64,000 bases of DNA from Nematopogon swammerdamellus (GCA_946902875.1 OX336343.1:21933596-21997595), one strand, 5' to 3'; counted from the first letter of the stretch, positions 1 to 10,481 are shown. The notes: a model not told the origin generated them from the letters alone. Numbers and translations are program-made.

Positions 1-815
1 AAACCTTCTTGAAGAAAGTAAGTAACAAAGGGCGAGGCCGAAGGCCGAGCTGCGTTCAGGAAGACTATAAACCTTCTCGAAGAAAGTAAGTAACTAAGGG
101 CGAGGCCGAAGGCCGAGCTGCGTTCAGGAAGACGATAAACCTTATCTAAGAAAGTAAGTAATTAAGGGCGAGGCCGAAGGCCAAGCTGCGTTCAGGAAAA
201 CTATAAACCTTCCCGAAGAAAGTAAGTAACAAAGAGCGAGGCCGAAGGCCGAGCTTCGTTCAAGAAGACTATAAACCTTCTTGAAGAAAGTAAGTAACAA
301 AGGGCGAGGCCGAAGGCCGAGCTGCGTTCAGGAAGACGATAAACCTTATCTAAGAAAGTAAGTAACTGAGGGCGAGGCCGAAGGCCGAGCTGTGTTCAGG
401 AAGACGATAAACCATCTATAAGAAAGAAAGTAATTAAGGGCGAGGCCGAAGCCGAGCTGCGTTTAGGAAGACTATAAACCTTCTCGAAGAAAGTAACTGA
501 GGGCGAGGCCGAAGGCCGAGCTCCGTTTAGGAAGAGGATAAACCATGGGTCAGGCCGAAGGCCGAGCTGCGTTCAGGAAGAGGATTAACCTACTTGATGA
601 AAGTAAGTAACTATGGGCGAGGCCGAAGGCCGAGCTGTATTCTGGAAGACGATAAACCTTCTCGATTTCTCGATGAAAGTAATGGCGTTTAGATAAACGA
701 TAAAACTTCTTAAATAAAGTAAGTAATTAACGGCGAGGCTTCAGGCTAAGCTGCATTCTGGAATACAATAAACCTCCACGAAGAAAGTAAGTAACTAAGG
801 GCGAGGCCACCGTCA
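1..815. repeat. 68-bp minisatellite array
   Basis: About twelve head-to-tail copies of a 68-bp unit. Each runs from an AAACCTTCT start through a GAAGAAAGTAAGTAAC block to a GC-rich core GGCGAGGCCGAAGGCCGAGC and the ending TTCAGGAAGAC. Copies degrade towards the right; those after about 660 are truncated or have insertions. The array runs off the left edge of the window, so its full size is unknown. No long open frame spans it. Confidence 0.9.
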
Positions 816-917
816 CACCCATCCCCCCCCCCCCAATTATTTGTTTTGAGTAGCTATAATTATGATTTTCCTTTAAAAAAACCGATATTCCCATACAATC
901 TTTAACACCGTTTCCGT

Positions 918-1078
918 TTCTCCCTCTCCCTCTCCCTCTCCCTCTCCCTCTCCCTCTCCCTCTCCCTCTCCCTCTCCCTCTCCCTCTCCCTCTCCCTCTC
1001 CCTCTCCCTCTCCCTCTCCCTCTCCCTCTCCCTCTCCCTCTCCCTCTCCCTCTCCCTCTCCCTCTCCCTCTCCCTCCA
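918..1078. repeat. (CCCTCT)n hexanucleotide microsatellite
   Basis: About 27 uninterrupted copies of CCCTCT, a pure pyrimidine strand opposite a pure purine strand. Open frames across it encode only Glu-Gly or Arg-Glu dipeptides and are artefacts of the repeat. Confidence 0.95.
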
Positions 1079-1219
1079 TCTCCCTGCCTCTCTCTCCCTT
1101 CCGTTGAGTCTGGCCATCATCGATACTTGGAGTAAATATGGCAACCCCAAAGATGGTAAACAGACAGACATACAGACATACATACAGACAGACAAAGGAA
1201 GAAAGGAAAGGATAAGGAT

Positions 1220-1323
1220 AAGGGGGATTCCATCACTCTGCCTGCCCTCCCGCCCCTCCCTCACCCCCCTCCCTATATGCCTCTACTTACCCCCTCCCCC
1301 CCCCCCCCTCCCCTCCCCCTTCA
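1220..1323. repeat. C-rich low-complexity tract
   Basis: A stretch of mixed C and T with runs of up to about twelve C, following a short CAGACA-type repeat at 1161-1195. No gene is seen. Confidence 0.6.
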
Positions 1324-1390
1324 GGATATTGTAATGTCATCGGTTCTTACTCGGGTGAATGATTCCGTGTCCGTTACATACAAATATTGC

Positions 1391-1803
1391 CAAGTGCTCT
1401 CATATTTCCCTTCACTGCTAACCTCATAAGCTATTTAGCGTGATAGTAAGTAGCCTATAGTTGATGGGAAGAATCAAGCTATCCGTAGAATTTTGTTTTA
1501 TTAAAATCGGTTCAGTGGTTCTCGAGTTATAAGCGGACAGACAGACACTCAGACATACAAACACTCAGACATACAGAAAGCAGACGTTGGATTTTATTAT
1601 AGGTACAAGTGCTCTCATATTTCCCTTCACTGCTAACCTCATAAGCTATTTAGCGTGATAGTAAGTAGCCTATAGTTGATGGGAAGAATCAAGCTATCCG
1701 TAGAATTTTGTTTTATTAAAATCGGTTCAGTGGTTCTCGAGTTATAAGCGGACAGACAGACACTCAGACATACAGAAAGCAGACGTTGGATTTTATTATA
1801 GGT
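1391..1803. repeat. Tandem duplication of a 215-bp repeat end
   Basis: Two nearly identical copies (1391-1605 and 1606-1803). The second lacks about 18 bp inside the CAGACA-rich part. The unit contains GTTATAAGCGGACAGACAGA and ends ATTTTATTATAGGTA, which looks like the 3' end of an interspersed element duplicated with its tail. Confidence 0.85.
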
Positions 1804-2379
1804 AAGGATATATAGTATATAGTATGGATATGGATATGAAAAATAAACATTCTTTCTTTCTTTCTATTTTACAAAATTTTTCATTTCAATGAGAGACATA
1901 AGAGATGACGAAGATCCATTGTATCTGCCTACCCCACTGCAAAACAGGCTTGGAGCTACGCTTGCATATGTTTGCGTCCGTCCTGCCATTCCGACCAACT
2001 GAACCCGACCAACTAGTTGTGCAGAATCGAAATCGATGAAGGCACTTGTTCCAATGAAACCAATTCTTGGTTCCACATTCGCCTAGCACAGAGGGATCGG
2101 GTCATGTGCAGACACGGCGGGGCGTCGAGCGAGTACGGAGAAAGTTGCGCGCGAATGTTGAACTCTGCTGGGAAAGTTGCGCGCACTTCCTAATGCCGGC
2201 TTAGGGAAAGACTACACCGGCGGCTGTATACGGGCCGAGCGATAAAATTGATGCTGGCGGACTCAGGTGGAGGAAAAAGTTTACTAGGATCCATCAATGG
2301 ATCCATGCAATGGATTCAAGTGCACGGAGGGCAGTGGTAGCAGGTTTCATTCTCCCTTCTAAGTAATATCTGTTAAGGT
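1804..2379. other. No gene or named repeat recognised
   Basis: A short ATAGTATGGATATGGATATG microrepeat is followed by mixed sequence. Small open frames on the minus strand (1864-2089) have no recognisable motif. Confidence 0.4.
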
Positions 2380-2970
2380 CCTTGGACTCAATGCAGCGAT
2401 ACGAGCCGTCCATCTTGTTGGAGACGCGAAACTCACTGATGATCTGCATGTAGACCACAAGGCGTTTTCGGTTCTCGAAATAATTATATGGCCAATTTTA
2501 GTGCCAATAATCTCTCGCTAGTGGCACTTGCATCTTTTCCATTCAATCATTTTCTTTCGGGCTATCATGGAACGGACGGAAACAACTCTCATTGTCTGGA
2601 GTATCTGAGCCACAGATGATTTGTTGGGTCACTCAGTCTGTTCTACGAGTACTTTCATGGACGCTGCTCGGAGAAACTTGCATTCCTTATTCCTTACCAT
2701 CCAACCTATCTCCACAGCACTCGTCGCAGAGAATCTGAACAGCCCTATCGTTGTTGACATTGGGCTTTTGAGGACCCACGGTTTCTCAGCATCCTTCCTC
2801 TTTCGCATCGCTAACGTGTGGAATTTGATTGTCTATGAGTGTGTTTCGCGATACCTTCAAGTCTTCAAACATCGTATTAACAGGTTCGATATATTCTATA
2901 ATCCGAAAATCTGCAAGCATGGGTCTCGCAAAGCGTGGTATCGCTAGGTCAGGTGGATTTGTCTGTTTCG
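2380..2970 (+). pseudogene. Jockey-type LINE, C-terminal reverse-transcriptase remnant
   Basis: Decayed 3' end of a non-LTR retrotransposon ORF2. In broken frames it shows the familiar tail: LDSMQR near 2388, then a region equivalent to YFHGRCSEKLA, then VVDIGLLRTHGFSASFLFR and VWN around 2750-2830. The same tail recurs at 63378 (+), 60800-61080 (-) and 33860 (-). Frameshifts and missing conserved residues show it is dead. It lies beside SINE A material at 3181. Confidence 0.7.
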
Positions 2971-3180
2971 GGTACCTCTGCTTCCTCAGCATAGTCTTAC
3001 TCTCCCATACTGGTTTTCATTATAAAAACTATTATAATAACATTAAACATTTAGCTCGGCTCGGCAAATACTCAGTATTTAGCTCGGCCTACAAGATATG
3101 CAAACCCTCTAGCTCTTAAATCATCTTTTTGGACGTCGTCGTCGTCTGAGGGTACGTATGTACAACCAATAGTATTATTA

Positions 3181-3323
3181 TCGTGTTTTCCATCCAGTTC
3201 AGTGTAGGCGACATGAAATGAAGGGAAGCACTGACATGGCACCTAGTTCACCCGATGTTATGGGCTGACATCACGGATGTTGTAGGTGATGTAGCCAACC
3301 GTGTCAGTTTCCATAAAAAAAAC
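3181..3323 (+). mobile_element. SINE A, 5'-truncated copy
   Basis: Only the 3' half of the family is present, ending in the characteristic GATGTAGCCAACCGTGTCAG and an A-rich tail. The full-length copy at 11420 describes the family. Confidence 0.9.
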
Positions 3324-3647
3324 TATACTAATTTAACACAAAATTATTATCGCAATCATACTTAACTATACGAAATGACAAGTATTTCCACGAGTATTTC
3401 CATAAATTGGGCACTAATAGCACAAAATTGCACTAATTGGCGACGAAATTGGTCCAGACGGGAGAAGGTCTTGCCAGTGTCTCGGACGTACTCTGCGCCG
3501 CAAAATATACATAATAATGGGTATATATTATATAACATAACACCACAGATTATTGCATTTGGCGCGCGTTGCTAGAATTGTTGGAGTTTTAAGATAGATT
3601 AGGAAAATAAAACGTGGTGCTTACTTTTTTTTTTTTTTTTCTTACTT
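3324..3647. other. No gene recognised
   Basis: AT-rich sequence with a 66-residue open frame at 3375-3575 that shows no motif, followed by a poly(T) run at 3626-3641. Confidence 0.4.
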
Positions 3648-3728
3648 AGCTAGCCGTGGGTAGCGCGTCCTTGACTGGGACTCTGGATCTCAAGGGCCGA
3701 GGCTCGAATCCGGTCGACAAGCACCATT
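3648..3728 (+). repeat. tRNA-like SINE head
   Basis: It has a tRNA-like A-box region (TAGCCGTGGGTAGCGCG) and a B box (GGCTCGAATCC) at tRNA-like spacing, but no convincing anticodon arm or full acceptor stem. It is a SINE promoter rather than a tRNA gene. A T-run and then antisense SINE A material follow directly. Confidence 0.6.
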
Positions 3729-3737
3729 TTTTTCATT

Positions 3738-3821
3738 GAGTGCGGTAATAAGAGTACCAACACGGGCGGGTTAAACCCTACCACCTAATATTGTAAGAAG
3801 GGAAGCTACCTACAGTTTTTT
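3738..3821 (-). mobile_element. SINE A fragment
   Basis: Antisense body segment containing GCGGGTTAAACCCTACCACC and AAGAAGGGAAG. It abuts SINE B at 3822. Confidence 0.75.
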
Positions 3822-4322
3822 TTATCTAATCCGCTATGGGTGGCTGCCTCGCGCGTCGGAGGGGCCAAATCACATGCTCCGATCAGCCAATATCACCTCC
3901 GAGAAGGTAGGCGCCATACCGGACACTTCCCTGGATTGCTGACTATACTGGACTAGAGGAGAACACAACCGAGGCTGCTATGCGGTCATCTTACATCCAG
4001 TACGGTGGTACCAACTCAGTCGGCTACTATTTGAGCCTACCACCTAGTAAGGGGCAAGGGAAGGGACCTACAGTTTTACACCGGTTCCGAACGGTGAAGC
4101 GTAACCTTATCACGAGATTTAACCTACACCGCGTACGCTACGCCGCGTTCTCCGCATCATTGTGTAATGGAGAAACGAAGTTCGCAAATCTATCACTAGA
4201 GGCGCTGCTCCGTTTCTCGATACAAAATGATGCGGAGAACACGGGCGGCGGCCGCCCCGGGGCGTAGCGTAGTACGCGGTGTAGGTTAAATCTCGTGATA
4301 AGGATACAGGTGTAGGTATACA
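3822..4322 (-). mobile_element. SINE B, split by a foldback element
   Basis: Antisense copy of the tRNA-derived SINE B (described at 12447), starting with its 3' end (TATGGGTGGCTG at about 3835) and running back to GGTTCCGAACGGTGAAG at about 4099. The foldback at 4104-4304 interrupts it; CAGGTGTAGGTATA resumes the SINE to its right. About 30 bp of SINE A antisense sequence (AACGTGGAATCCGAACCACG) follow at 4331-4352. Confidence 0.8.
4104..4304. repeat. Palindromic MITE in SINE B
   Basis: Two arms of about 40 bp (CCTTATCACGAGATTTAACC on the left, its complement at 4270-4303) flank a core of about 115 bp. TA dinucleotides lie on both sides (4102-4103, 4305-4306), which fits a Tc1/mariner-type target duplication. 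A second copy is at 9271 with its core inverted relative to this one. Confidence 0.85.
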
Positions 4323-4352
4323 CGCAGTTTAACGTGGAATCCGAACCACGAT

Positions 4353-4730
4353 TTAAATTAATTAATTTTGAATTACTTTTCACCTGCTCAACGATAGCCC
4401 TTCCACCTTTTTAAACTGCTTGATCGGCTAGATAATAGAAGTGGCCATCCCACGGACTCAGGAATGCTAGGCCCGGATGATCGCGCCGTTCGGCCGACGA
4501 CCCGCCGACCTACAGCCGCCGCCCCGCCCGTCTCGCTCGGCACCGGCCGCCGGCGCCCGCGCAGCGTTGCTAAACATTCGCAACGGACGCTAGGTACATA
4601 CAACTTTACCTATTACAACGACGCAATTGACTGGTGTAATAATAGTGAATGGACGTGGGAGTTACCTTTTTTTTATTGCTTCCGAACTAGCTGGCTGTGC
4701 CCGAGGTCGAAGCCTCAGGCGCAGCCAATT
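4353..4730. other. No gene recognised; GC-rich patch
   Basis: A GC-rich stretch (4460-4590) carries overlapping Arg/Pro-rich frames typical of non-coding GC-rich DNA. No conserved motif was seen. Confidence 0.35.
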
Positions 4731-5240
4731 TCACCGCCGCCGAGGAGGTTCCAGTCCGGCTTGGAGATAGACTAATGTCACTGGGGAAAAGTTATTAACC
4801 CGTGATTTGAAAATCCGTGGATTGTGAGAGTGGGGAAAGTTATTCCCCGGAAGCCCGTTCCACGCCTTTGCAGTGCGGCACAAGAACGATTTAGAGAATC
4901 GTGCAGTTCGAAGTACTCTTCTGTCCACTACAAAGGGGTGTTCCGCGAGAGTATGGCGGGTTTGGCGTAGGCGACCAGGAGGAGGAGGGATAAGGGAAGC
5001 AATTTCGTCAGAGCAGCGGCCATAGTAGTACCGATAAAACAGGCTCAATGACCCAACCATACGTCTGTGCTTTAGAGGTTGAAGGTCCTTTGTGAGTACA
5101 GAGTCACCAATGAGGCGAATGGCTCGTCGTTGAATAGAATCCAAGGCTGAAAGGAGGTACTCAGGGGAACCCTCCCAAAGATGACTACAATATTCCATCA
5201 CCGGTCTTACTTGTGCTTTATAGAGCACACCTAATCCAAA
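4731..5240 (-). pseudogene. Jockey-type LINE ORF2, C-terminal fragment
   Basis: A 165-residue open frame with the diagnostic C-terminal region of Jockey-group reverse transcriptases. In order it shows LYKAQVRPVMEYCSHLW, LDSIQRRAIRLIGD, SLFYRYYYGRCS and HPFVVDRRVLRTARFSKSFL, followed by RTAKAWNGLP. It ends 14 residues after the FKSRVN block. It is a 5'-truncated genomic copy: no palm-domain YADD box or endonuclease is present upstream. Confidence 0.85.
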
Positions 5241-5473
5241 AGCAAGAAAATTCGGCCAAGTGTTACCCTTAGGCCCAATTGCGCCAACACGAATTTAGAG
5301 TTAAGTAGCGAGTTATGGATTTAAACGCGGTTCCCACAGTCAACGGGTACTAGCTTTAAACTGGTTTATATCGTTAAATTCGTGTTGGTGCAAGTGGGCC
5401 TTAAAGTGTTAAAATACAGAACGTTTTTTTTTTATCATGCCACTCCTTTCAGGGCCTAATCTGTATAAAAACC

Positions 5474-5828
5474 GGCTAAGTGCGAGTCGAACTCGCGCAC
5501 CGAGCGAGGGTTCCGTATCGCCATGTCATGAACAGCGCCACTCACGTCATCTATGTATTAGTTAAAATGCTTCATACTCTTTTCGGTAGATGACGCGCAC
5601 ACACTTTTTAGTTTCTTCTACCTCCGTGAATTTTTTTACTTTTTTCTTATTTTTATTATTATTTGTTGTTATATCGGCCATATTGACACATATTCTGTGA
5701 AAATTTCAACGTGCTACCAACGTGCTACGGTTCAAGAGATACAGCCCTCGGACAGACGGACAAACAGACAGACAGACGGCTTAGGCTTAGTAATATGGTC
5801 CCGTACCGGATACGGAACCCTAAAAACT
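5474..5828 (+). repeat. Interspersed repeat G, near full-length
   Basis: It begins ACCGGCTAAGTGCGAGTCGA (5474) and ends ACGGAACCCTAAAAACT, with a central run of ACAGACAGACAGACGG and the phrase TCTGTGAAAATTTCAACG. I know this as a very common lepidopteran interspersed repeat. No coding capacity is evident. Other pieces are at 9050, 16368, 18726, 22550, 30330, 36880, 44478, 48405, 49155 and 50790. Confidence 0.75.
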
Positions 5829-5937
5829 AATTCGATCCTGAAAAAGAACAAGGGGGAAATTCAAAGAAAGAATTGCGTTCTCCATATATTTTGAGGCTAC
5901 GTATTTTCGAAATGATATGGAGAAGTAAATAATTTTT

Positions 5938-6140
5938 TTTATTTCGCAAACGTAATTTTTTTCATGGATAGCGCGACATTTTGCATCGTTTCACCTACAA
6001 GGAGGTGTCTAACGATGCCCATGAACATTCTGTGATGCACGGGGATTGCGAATACCATGCCGGCCTGACAGGACCTTTTCATGCCCCTTTTGAAAAACCC
6101 CAGGCTGTACTTCGGAGGAAATAGATGGCCTGTATACAAA
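5938..6140 (-). mobile_element. LINE F 3'-UTR (Jockey-type)
   Basis: Antisense copy of a LINE 3' untranslated region containing GGGGCATGAAAAGGTCC and CATGCCGGCCTGACAGGACC on the plus strand. The longest relative, at 59692-60345, links this tail to a Jockey-type ORF2 C-terminus. Other copies are at 18890 and 25737. Confidence 0.75.
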
Positions 6141-6270
6141 AAGTATCGAGGTCGAAGCCCTGTCTTTATAAAATTCTAATTTATGATATTTAGGATATAT
6201 CATAAATTAGATATTTATTATTTAGGATATTTTAACCGGAATTGACCTTTTAACAAGTAAACTATTTTTC

Positions 6271-6571
6271 CGCTCGACCGTTGTAGGCTGACCGTGGTTC
6301 GGATTCCACGTTAAACTGTAGGTCCCTTCCCTTCTTTCTTACCTTACTAGTTGGTAGGGTTTATCCCAGCCGGTTCGGTACCACCGCACTGAACGAAACG
6401 TCGTCGGTCGAAACGGCTATGTAAATAGTTCGTGTTTTCCGTGTTCAGTGTAGCCGACATGAAATGAAGGGAAGCACTGACATGGCACCTAGTTCACCCG
6501 GTGCTATGTGCCGACATTACGGATGTTGTAGGTGATGTAGCCAACCGTATCAGTTTTCATTAAAAAAAAAA
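6271..6571 (+). mobile_element. SINE A, head-truncated copy
   Basis: Starts at the end of the 5S-like part (CGCTCGACCGTTGTAGGCTG), keeps the GGTTCGGATTCC box and runs to an A-rich tail. Confidence 0.9.
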
Positions 6572-6788
6572 CTATTTGTTTCAAAATCGTCAAAATATTA
6601 AAAGTATTTCTCGATTTCAGATAATTCGTTTTTAATCAATCGTCATTGGCCTTCAGTGTTTTTCAATTCAATTCTAACTTTTTATTAGTCTTCTTCTAAT
6701 GATGCAATTTCGGTCAAGGTTTATAGGTAATATTTATGAATATTTGAAATTATTGACCATAAAATGCGTCGGTGAAGTGGGTTTGTAA

Positions 6789-7031
6789 CAAGAACGTTAG
6801 AAGAGGTAGGGACGTCGGACTGTACAATGATTGTATGAGAACCAGAGTCGCCGAGCTCCGCGGGCAGCGGAGGGGACGGCGCGCGCTCTGATTGGGTGGT
6901 ATCGGGTGGGGGAAGGTTGACGCTATGTGGCCAGTGGGCGACCGACGAATGTTATTGGTACGTTTTTACTAATATCGTGTTACGCTGGCGCGGAGAAGGT
7001 CCGATGTCCCTACCTCTTCTAACGGTCTTGG
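6789..7031. repeat. Foldback MITE
   Basis: Two arms of about 32 bp read AAGAACGTTAGAAGAGGTAG... at 6789 and the complement ...CTACCTCTTCTAACGGTCTT ending at 7031. They differ at a few positions and flank a GC-rich core. No open frame of note lies inside. Confidence 0.75.
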
Positions 7032-7228
7032 TTTGTAAGTACATCATCATTTTAATGTTGGCTTGGTTAATACAAGATATACGTACCTACTTATGTATTT
7101 CAATATTATCTAATCTACTTCTTATAAAAGGGAACGTTTGTACCTATGTATGTTTGAGGGAAATCAACTCCGGAAACACTGAACAGATTTGGATGCGGTT
7201 TTCACCAATGTAAAGAGTAGTTCATGAT

Positions 7229-7357
7229 GGATCTACGTCGTCGTCCCTGTCGCACAGAGACGTGCGAGTCCGTGCGACAGGGACGACGCTCTACAACCGG
7301 ATGCTCTCTTTCTAAAGCTCGACACGCATTATTTGCAGCCGGGGACCGTACAGACTC
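7229..7357. repeat. Foldback element (CGACAGGGACGACG family)
   Basis: It contains an inverted pair, GTCGTCCCTGTCGCAC and GTGCGACAGGGACGAC, around GAGACGTGCGAG, followed by GCTCTACAACCGGATG. Longer relatives are at 17444-17623 and 33636-33756. Confidence 0.75.
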
Positions 7358-7371
7358 GTAGTTGGCGTAGT

Positions 7372-7778
7372 GGCGGGTGGCCGAGTGGTTTGGGCATCGG
7401 CTTCTCATGCGAGAGGTCCGAGGTTCGAATCCGGTCGGCGTGTACCAATGAGTTTTTTTTTTGACGAAAAAATTTACATGCATCCCTACACCTGCTGCTT
7501 CGCCGTTCGGAACCAGTGTAAAACTGTAGGTTCCTTCCCTTGCCCCTTACTAGGTGGTAGGGTCAAATTGCAGCCGACTAGCTGGGTACCACCGTACTGG
7601 ATATAAGATGGCCGCATATCAGCCTCGGTTGTGTTCTCCTCTAGCTAGTCCATTATAGTCAGCAATCCAGGGAAGTCTCCGGTATAGCACCTACCTTCTC
7701 GGAGGTGATATAGGCTGGTCGGAGCATGTGCTTTGGCCCCTCCGACACAGCCACTCATACCGGATACATAAAAAAATT
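7372..7778 (+). mobile_element. SINE B, full length
   Basis: tRNA-derived head (GGCGGGTGGCCGAGTGGTTT, then AGGTTCGAATCC) with a long body and the 3' end ACTCATACCGGATACATAAA. Small open frames crossing it are not genes. Confidence 0.9.
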
Positions 7779-7933
7779 TGGTCGCACCTTTAAGAGAGTT
7801 ACCAAATTAACATTTCAGAGTTAGCCCTCCGCGAAATGTAGTTTGGGGAAATTTCAAGAAAACACTTCTCTCCTTAGCCATTGAACCAAATACTAGATGA
7901 GTCAAATTCTGATAAAACATGTTGCCTGTCTGT

Positions 7934-8104
7934 AAAAAACTGTAGGTGTCTTCCCTTCTTACCTTACTAGGTGGTAAGGTTTATCCCGCCCGGGTTGGTA
8001 CTACCGCACTGAATGGAACGTCAGTCGATGTAAATAGTTCGTGTTTTCCGTCCAGTTCAGTGTAGCCGACATGAACTGAAGTGAAGCACTGACATGGCAC
8101 CAGG
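7934..8104 (+). mobile_element. SINE A, partial copy fused to a second
   Basis: Body segment from CTGTAGGTGTCTTCCC to GACATGGCACCAGG. It stops where a second partial copy begins at 8105, so the joined pair is a rearranged or nested insertion lacking both head and tail at the junction. Confidence 0.8.
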
Positions 8105-8317
8105 TGTCGTAGGGTTTATCCCGCGCAGGTTGGTACCACTGCACTAAACGAAACGTCGGTAGAAACGGCTATGTAAATAGTTCGTGATTTCCGGCCAGTT
8201 CAGTGTAGCCGACATGAAATGAAGGGAAGCACTGACATGGCACTCAGCTCACCCGGTGTGGGCTGACATCACGGATGTTATAGGTGATGTAGCCAACCGT
8301 GTGAGTTTCCAAAAAAA
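8105..8317 (+). mobile_element. SINE A, second partial copy
   Basis: Restarts at GGTAGGGTTTATCCCG-like sequence (GTCGTAGGGTTTATCCCG) and reaches the 3' tail and A-run. Confidence 0.85.
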
Positions 8318-8718
8318 GGTTCTTCTAGTACTGTAGATGAGTGTTCTTAGCATAATTTTTAGCCAAATGAAACTAATATTAATTCAAACCACGAAATCTG
8401 TCCTCTACTTTCGTCGTTAGGGAAAAAAGAAAATTGAGGCACCGAAGTACAGGTGAAACGTAATTTACGTGGACGGGATCTCGCGGGGCGGCGCGTCCCT
8501 TTCATACTAATGTGTCCGTGGTCCGCTGAAAATGATGATTACTTCAAACGTAGATTGTTTTTCGTTTTCCAATAAATTTTGAGGTTAGAACACTTCAAAA
8601 GATTGATCATATCGCTACATCGCATACAACCGAATATCAATGGGCCTGGTCTTTAGACACCATATAGTTGCCTCGGAGCTTGGATCGGCTTTAATACTTT
8701 TCGTTTAGTAATGTAAAC
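8318..8718. other. No gene recognised
   Basis: Unassigned sequence. It includes TGTCCGTGGTCCGCTG (8511), which resembles the hairpin units at 17078-17208. Confidence 0.35.
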
Positions 8719-8779
8719 TAACTAGTTGATACCACCGCACTGAGCGAAACGTCGGTCGAAACGGCTATGTAAATAGCTC
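8719..8779 (+). mobile_element. SINE A internal fragment
   Basis: Sixty bases of the body (ACCACCGCACTGAGCGAAAC to GCTATGTAAATAG) with neither head nor tail. Confidence 0.8.
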
Positions 8780-9049
8780 AATTTTGTTTATTTTAGACTT
8801 AATTGTTTCGGAGATAAGGGGGTAGGGAATACTCGATTTTTGTTAATTTTCCTGAATATTTGTAAAATTATGCATTAAAATATTGAATTGAAACGCTTTT
8901 TATTATGCACTTGAAAAACGAAAAATATTTTTTTACTTTCTAATTTGTCGCCTAAAATTAACCCCCAAAATCTAAATTTCATCATTTAAGCTATACGTCC
9001 TTGATTGAGTCATAAAACTCTGTATATTGGACCAAATTTTAACTTTTTT

Positions 9050-9158
9050 CGTCCAGTACATTCGGAAAAAATAATCTGTGACAGACGGACAGACAGACAC
9101 AAGAGTGATCGTACAAGGGTTCCGTTTTTTCCTCTTTTGAGGCACGGAACCCTAAAAA
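9050..9158 (+). repeat. Interspersed repeat G, fragment
   Basis: CAGACGGACAGACAGACAC followed by GGTTCCG and ending CACGGAACCCTAAAAA. The sequence before it (8780-9050) is AT-rich with no gene seen. Confidence 0.6.
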
Positions 9159-9270
9159 CTACACAGATAGAATACTAAGCATTACTTAGCAAAGTCTGGT
9201 TGTCCAGAGTTCGTATTGGCGATATGATGCAGCTGGATTGGCGGAAGCGGCCGCCGATCACTGTTCAGTA

Positions 9271-9456
9271 CCCTAATCACGAGATTTAACCTGCTACGCT
9301 ACGCCGTGTTCTCCGCATCATTTTGTATGGAGAAACGGAGCAGCGCCTCTAGTGATAGATTTGCGAACTTCGTTTCTCCATACAAAATGATGCAGAGAAC
9401 ACGGCGTAGCGTAGCGTAGCTCTCGTGATTAGGGTAAGTAAATCTCGTGATTACGG
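9271..9456. repeat. Palindromic MITE, second copy
   Basis: Same family as 4104-4304: arms CCCTAATCACGAGATTTAAC and CTCTCGTGATTAGGG around a core with GGAGAAACGGAGCAGCGCC. TA flanks the left end (9269-9270) and both possible right ends (9435-9436, 9457-9458), because the terminal 20 bp are repeated once more on the right. Confidence 0.85.
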
Positions 9457-9529
9457 TACTGTGGGCGGAAGGCGGCACGCTTCAACGGCCGTATGTGATT
9501 ACTGCGACTGCGCGAAGCGTATCATATGA

Positions 9530-10450
9530 CGCATTTTCTTACGCCGCGTACAGAGCGGTGCAGTGTAATATGGAATGTAACATTGCATTCGTGTTATGCC
9601 GCACACAGACTGGCGCAATGTAATATTATACACGTGTTATTATTTTTTTTTTTATGGAAACTGACACGGTTGGCTACATCACCTACAACATCCGTGATGT
9701 CAGCCCATAACACCGGGTGAACTTGGTGCCACGTCAGTGCTTCCCTTCGGTCGTGCCGGCTACACTGAACTGGACGGAAAACACAAACTATTTACATAGC
9801 CGTTTCGACCGACCTTTCATTCAGTGCGGTGGTATCAACCCGGGCGGGTTAAACCCTACCACCTAGTAATATAAGAAGGGAGTCATATCCCTTAGTCGCC
9901 TTTTACGACATACACGGGGAGAGATGCAGTGGGGCTATTCTTTTAAAGTACCGGCCCCACACCTTACAAAAACGGTTATGCCGCGTACAGACCGATGCAG
10001 TGTAATATGAAATGTAACATTGTACGCGTGTTATGCCGCGCACAGACTGGCGCAATGTAACATGCAATGTAACATTCTACACGTGTTACACCAGTCTGAT
10101 GCACGCATCGCGCGAACGAACCGAGCATTTCCTAAGAACCTAAGGTTCCTCCTGAGGGGTTCTTTCGGGGCGCAGCCGTTTCACCACTTTGTATTCGTCC
10201 GAAAAACCAACAATAATTTAATTGATCGATCGCTCCGCGCGTGACTTGTCCTTCTATTCTCGGTGCTTGTAATGCTTCTAGCCTCACAAATTAAATAATG
10301 TAGAGAGCGCGGCACTGGCGCAGTTCGTGCGCGCAAAACGTCCAGACTATGGGCACGTGTAGAATGTTACATTAGATGTTACACTGCAACAGTCTATACG
10401 CGGCATAACACGTGTAGAATGTCACCTTGCATGTTACATCGCAGCAATTC
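9530..10450. repeat. Repeat-rich DNA element with subterminal inverted motifs, split by SINE A'
   Basis: A motif of the form GCGTACAGACCGATGCAGTG ... ATGTAACATT ... CGTGTTATGCCGC occurs four times in direct orientation (9540, 9597, 9980 and 10035), then inverted at 10350-10440 (CACGTGTAGAATGTTACATT, GCGGCATAACACGTGTAG). Stacked subterminal repeats in both orientations are typical of non-autonomous DNA transposons, but I cannot assign a superfamily. SINE A' at 9646-9963 sits inside. Confidence 0.6.
9646..9963 (-). mobile_element. SINE A' (alternative head), full length
   Basis: On the plus strand it opens with T8 and ATGGAAACTGACACGG (antisense of the shared tail) and ends ...AAAGTACCGGCCCCACAC (antisense of the A' head). 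Body and tail match SINE A. The 5S/tRNA head is replaced by a segment with GTAAAAGGCGACTAAGGGAT, which also occurs in repeat family E (13370-13446, 37487-37670). Confidence 0.85.
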
Positions 10451-10481
10451 GTAAGTCAAATTTACCACCACCATCACCACC

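Noticed and set aside
1..815. CRISPR-like array
   Set aside because: The 68-bp units are contiguous with no unique spacers, and the DNA is eukaryotic.
873..1264. Long open frames encoding Glu-Gly and Arg-Glu repeats
   Set aside because: They are translations of the CCCTCT microsatellite.
7202..7606. Overlapping ORFs of 78-93 residues
   Set aside because: They translate SINE B and the foldback next to it.
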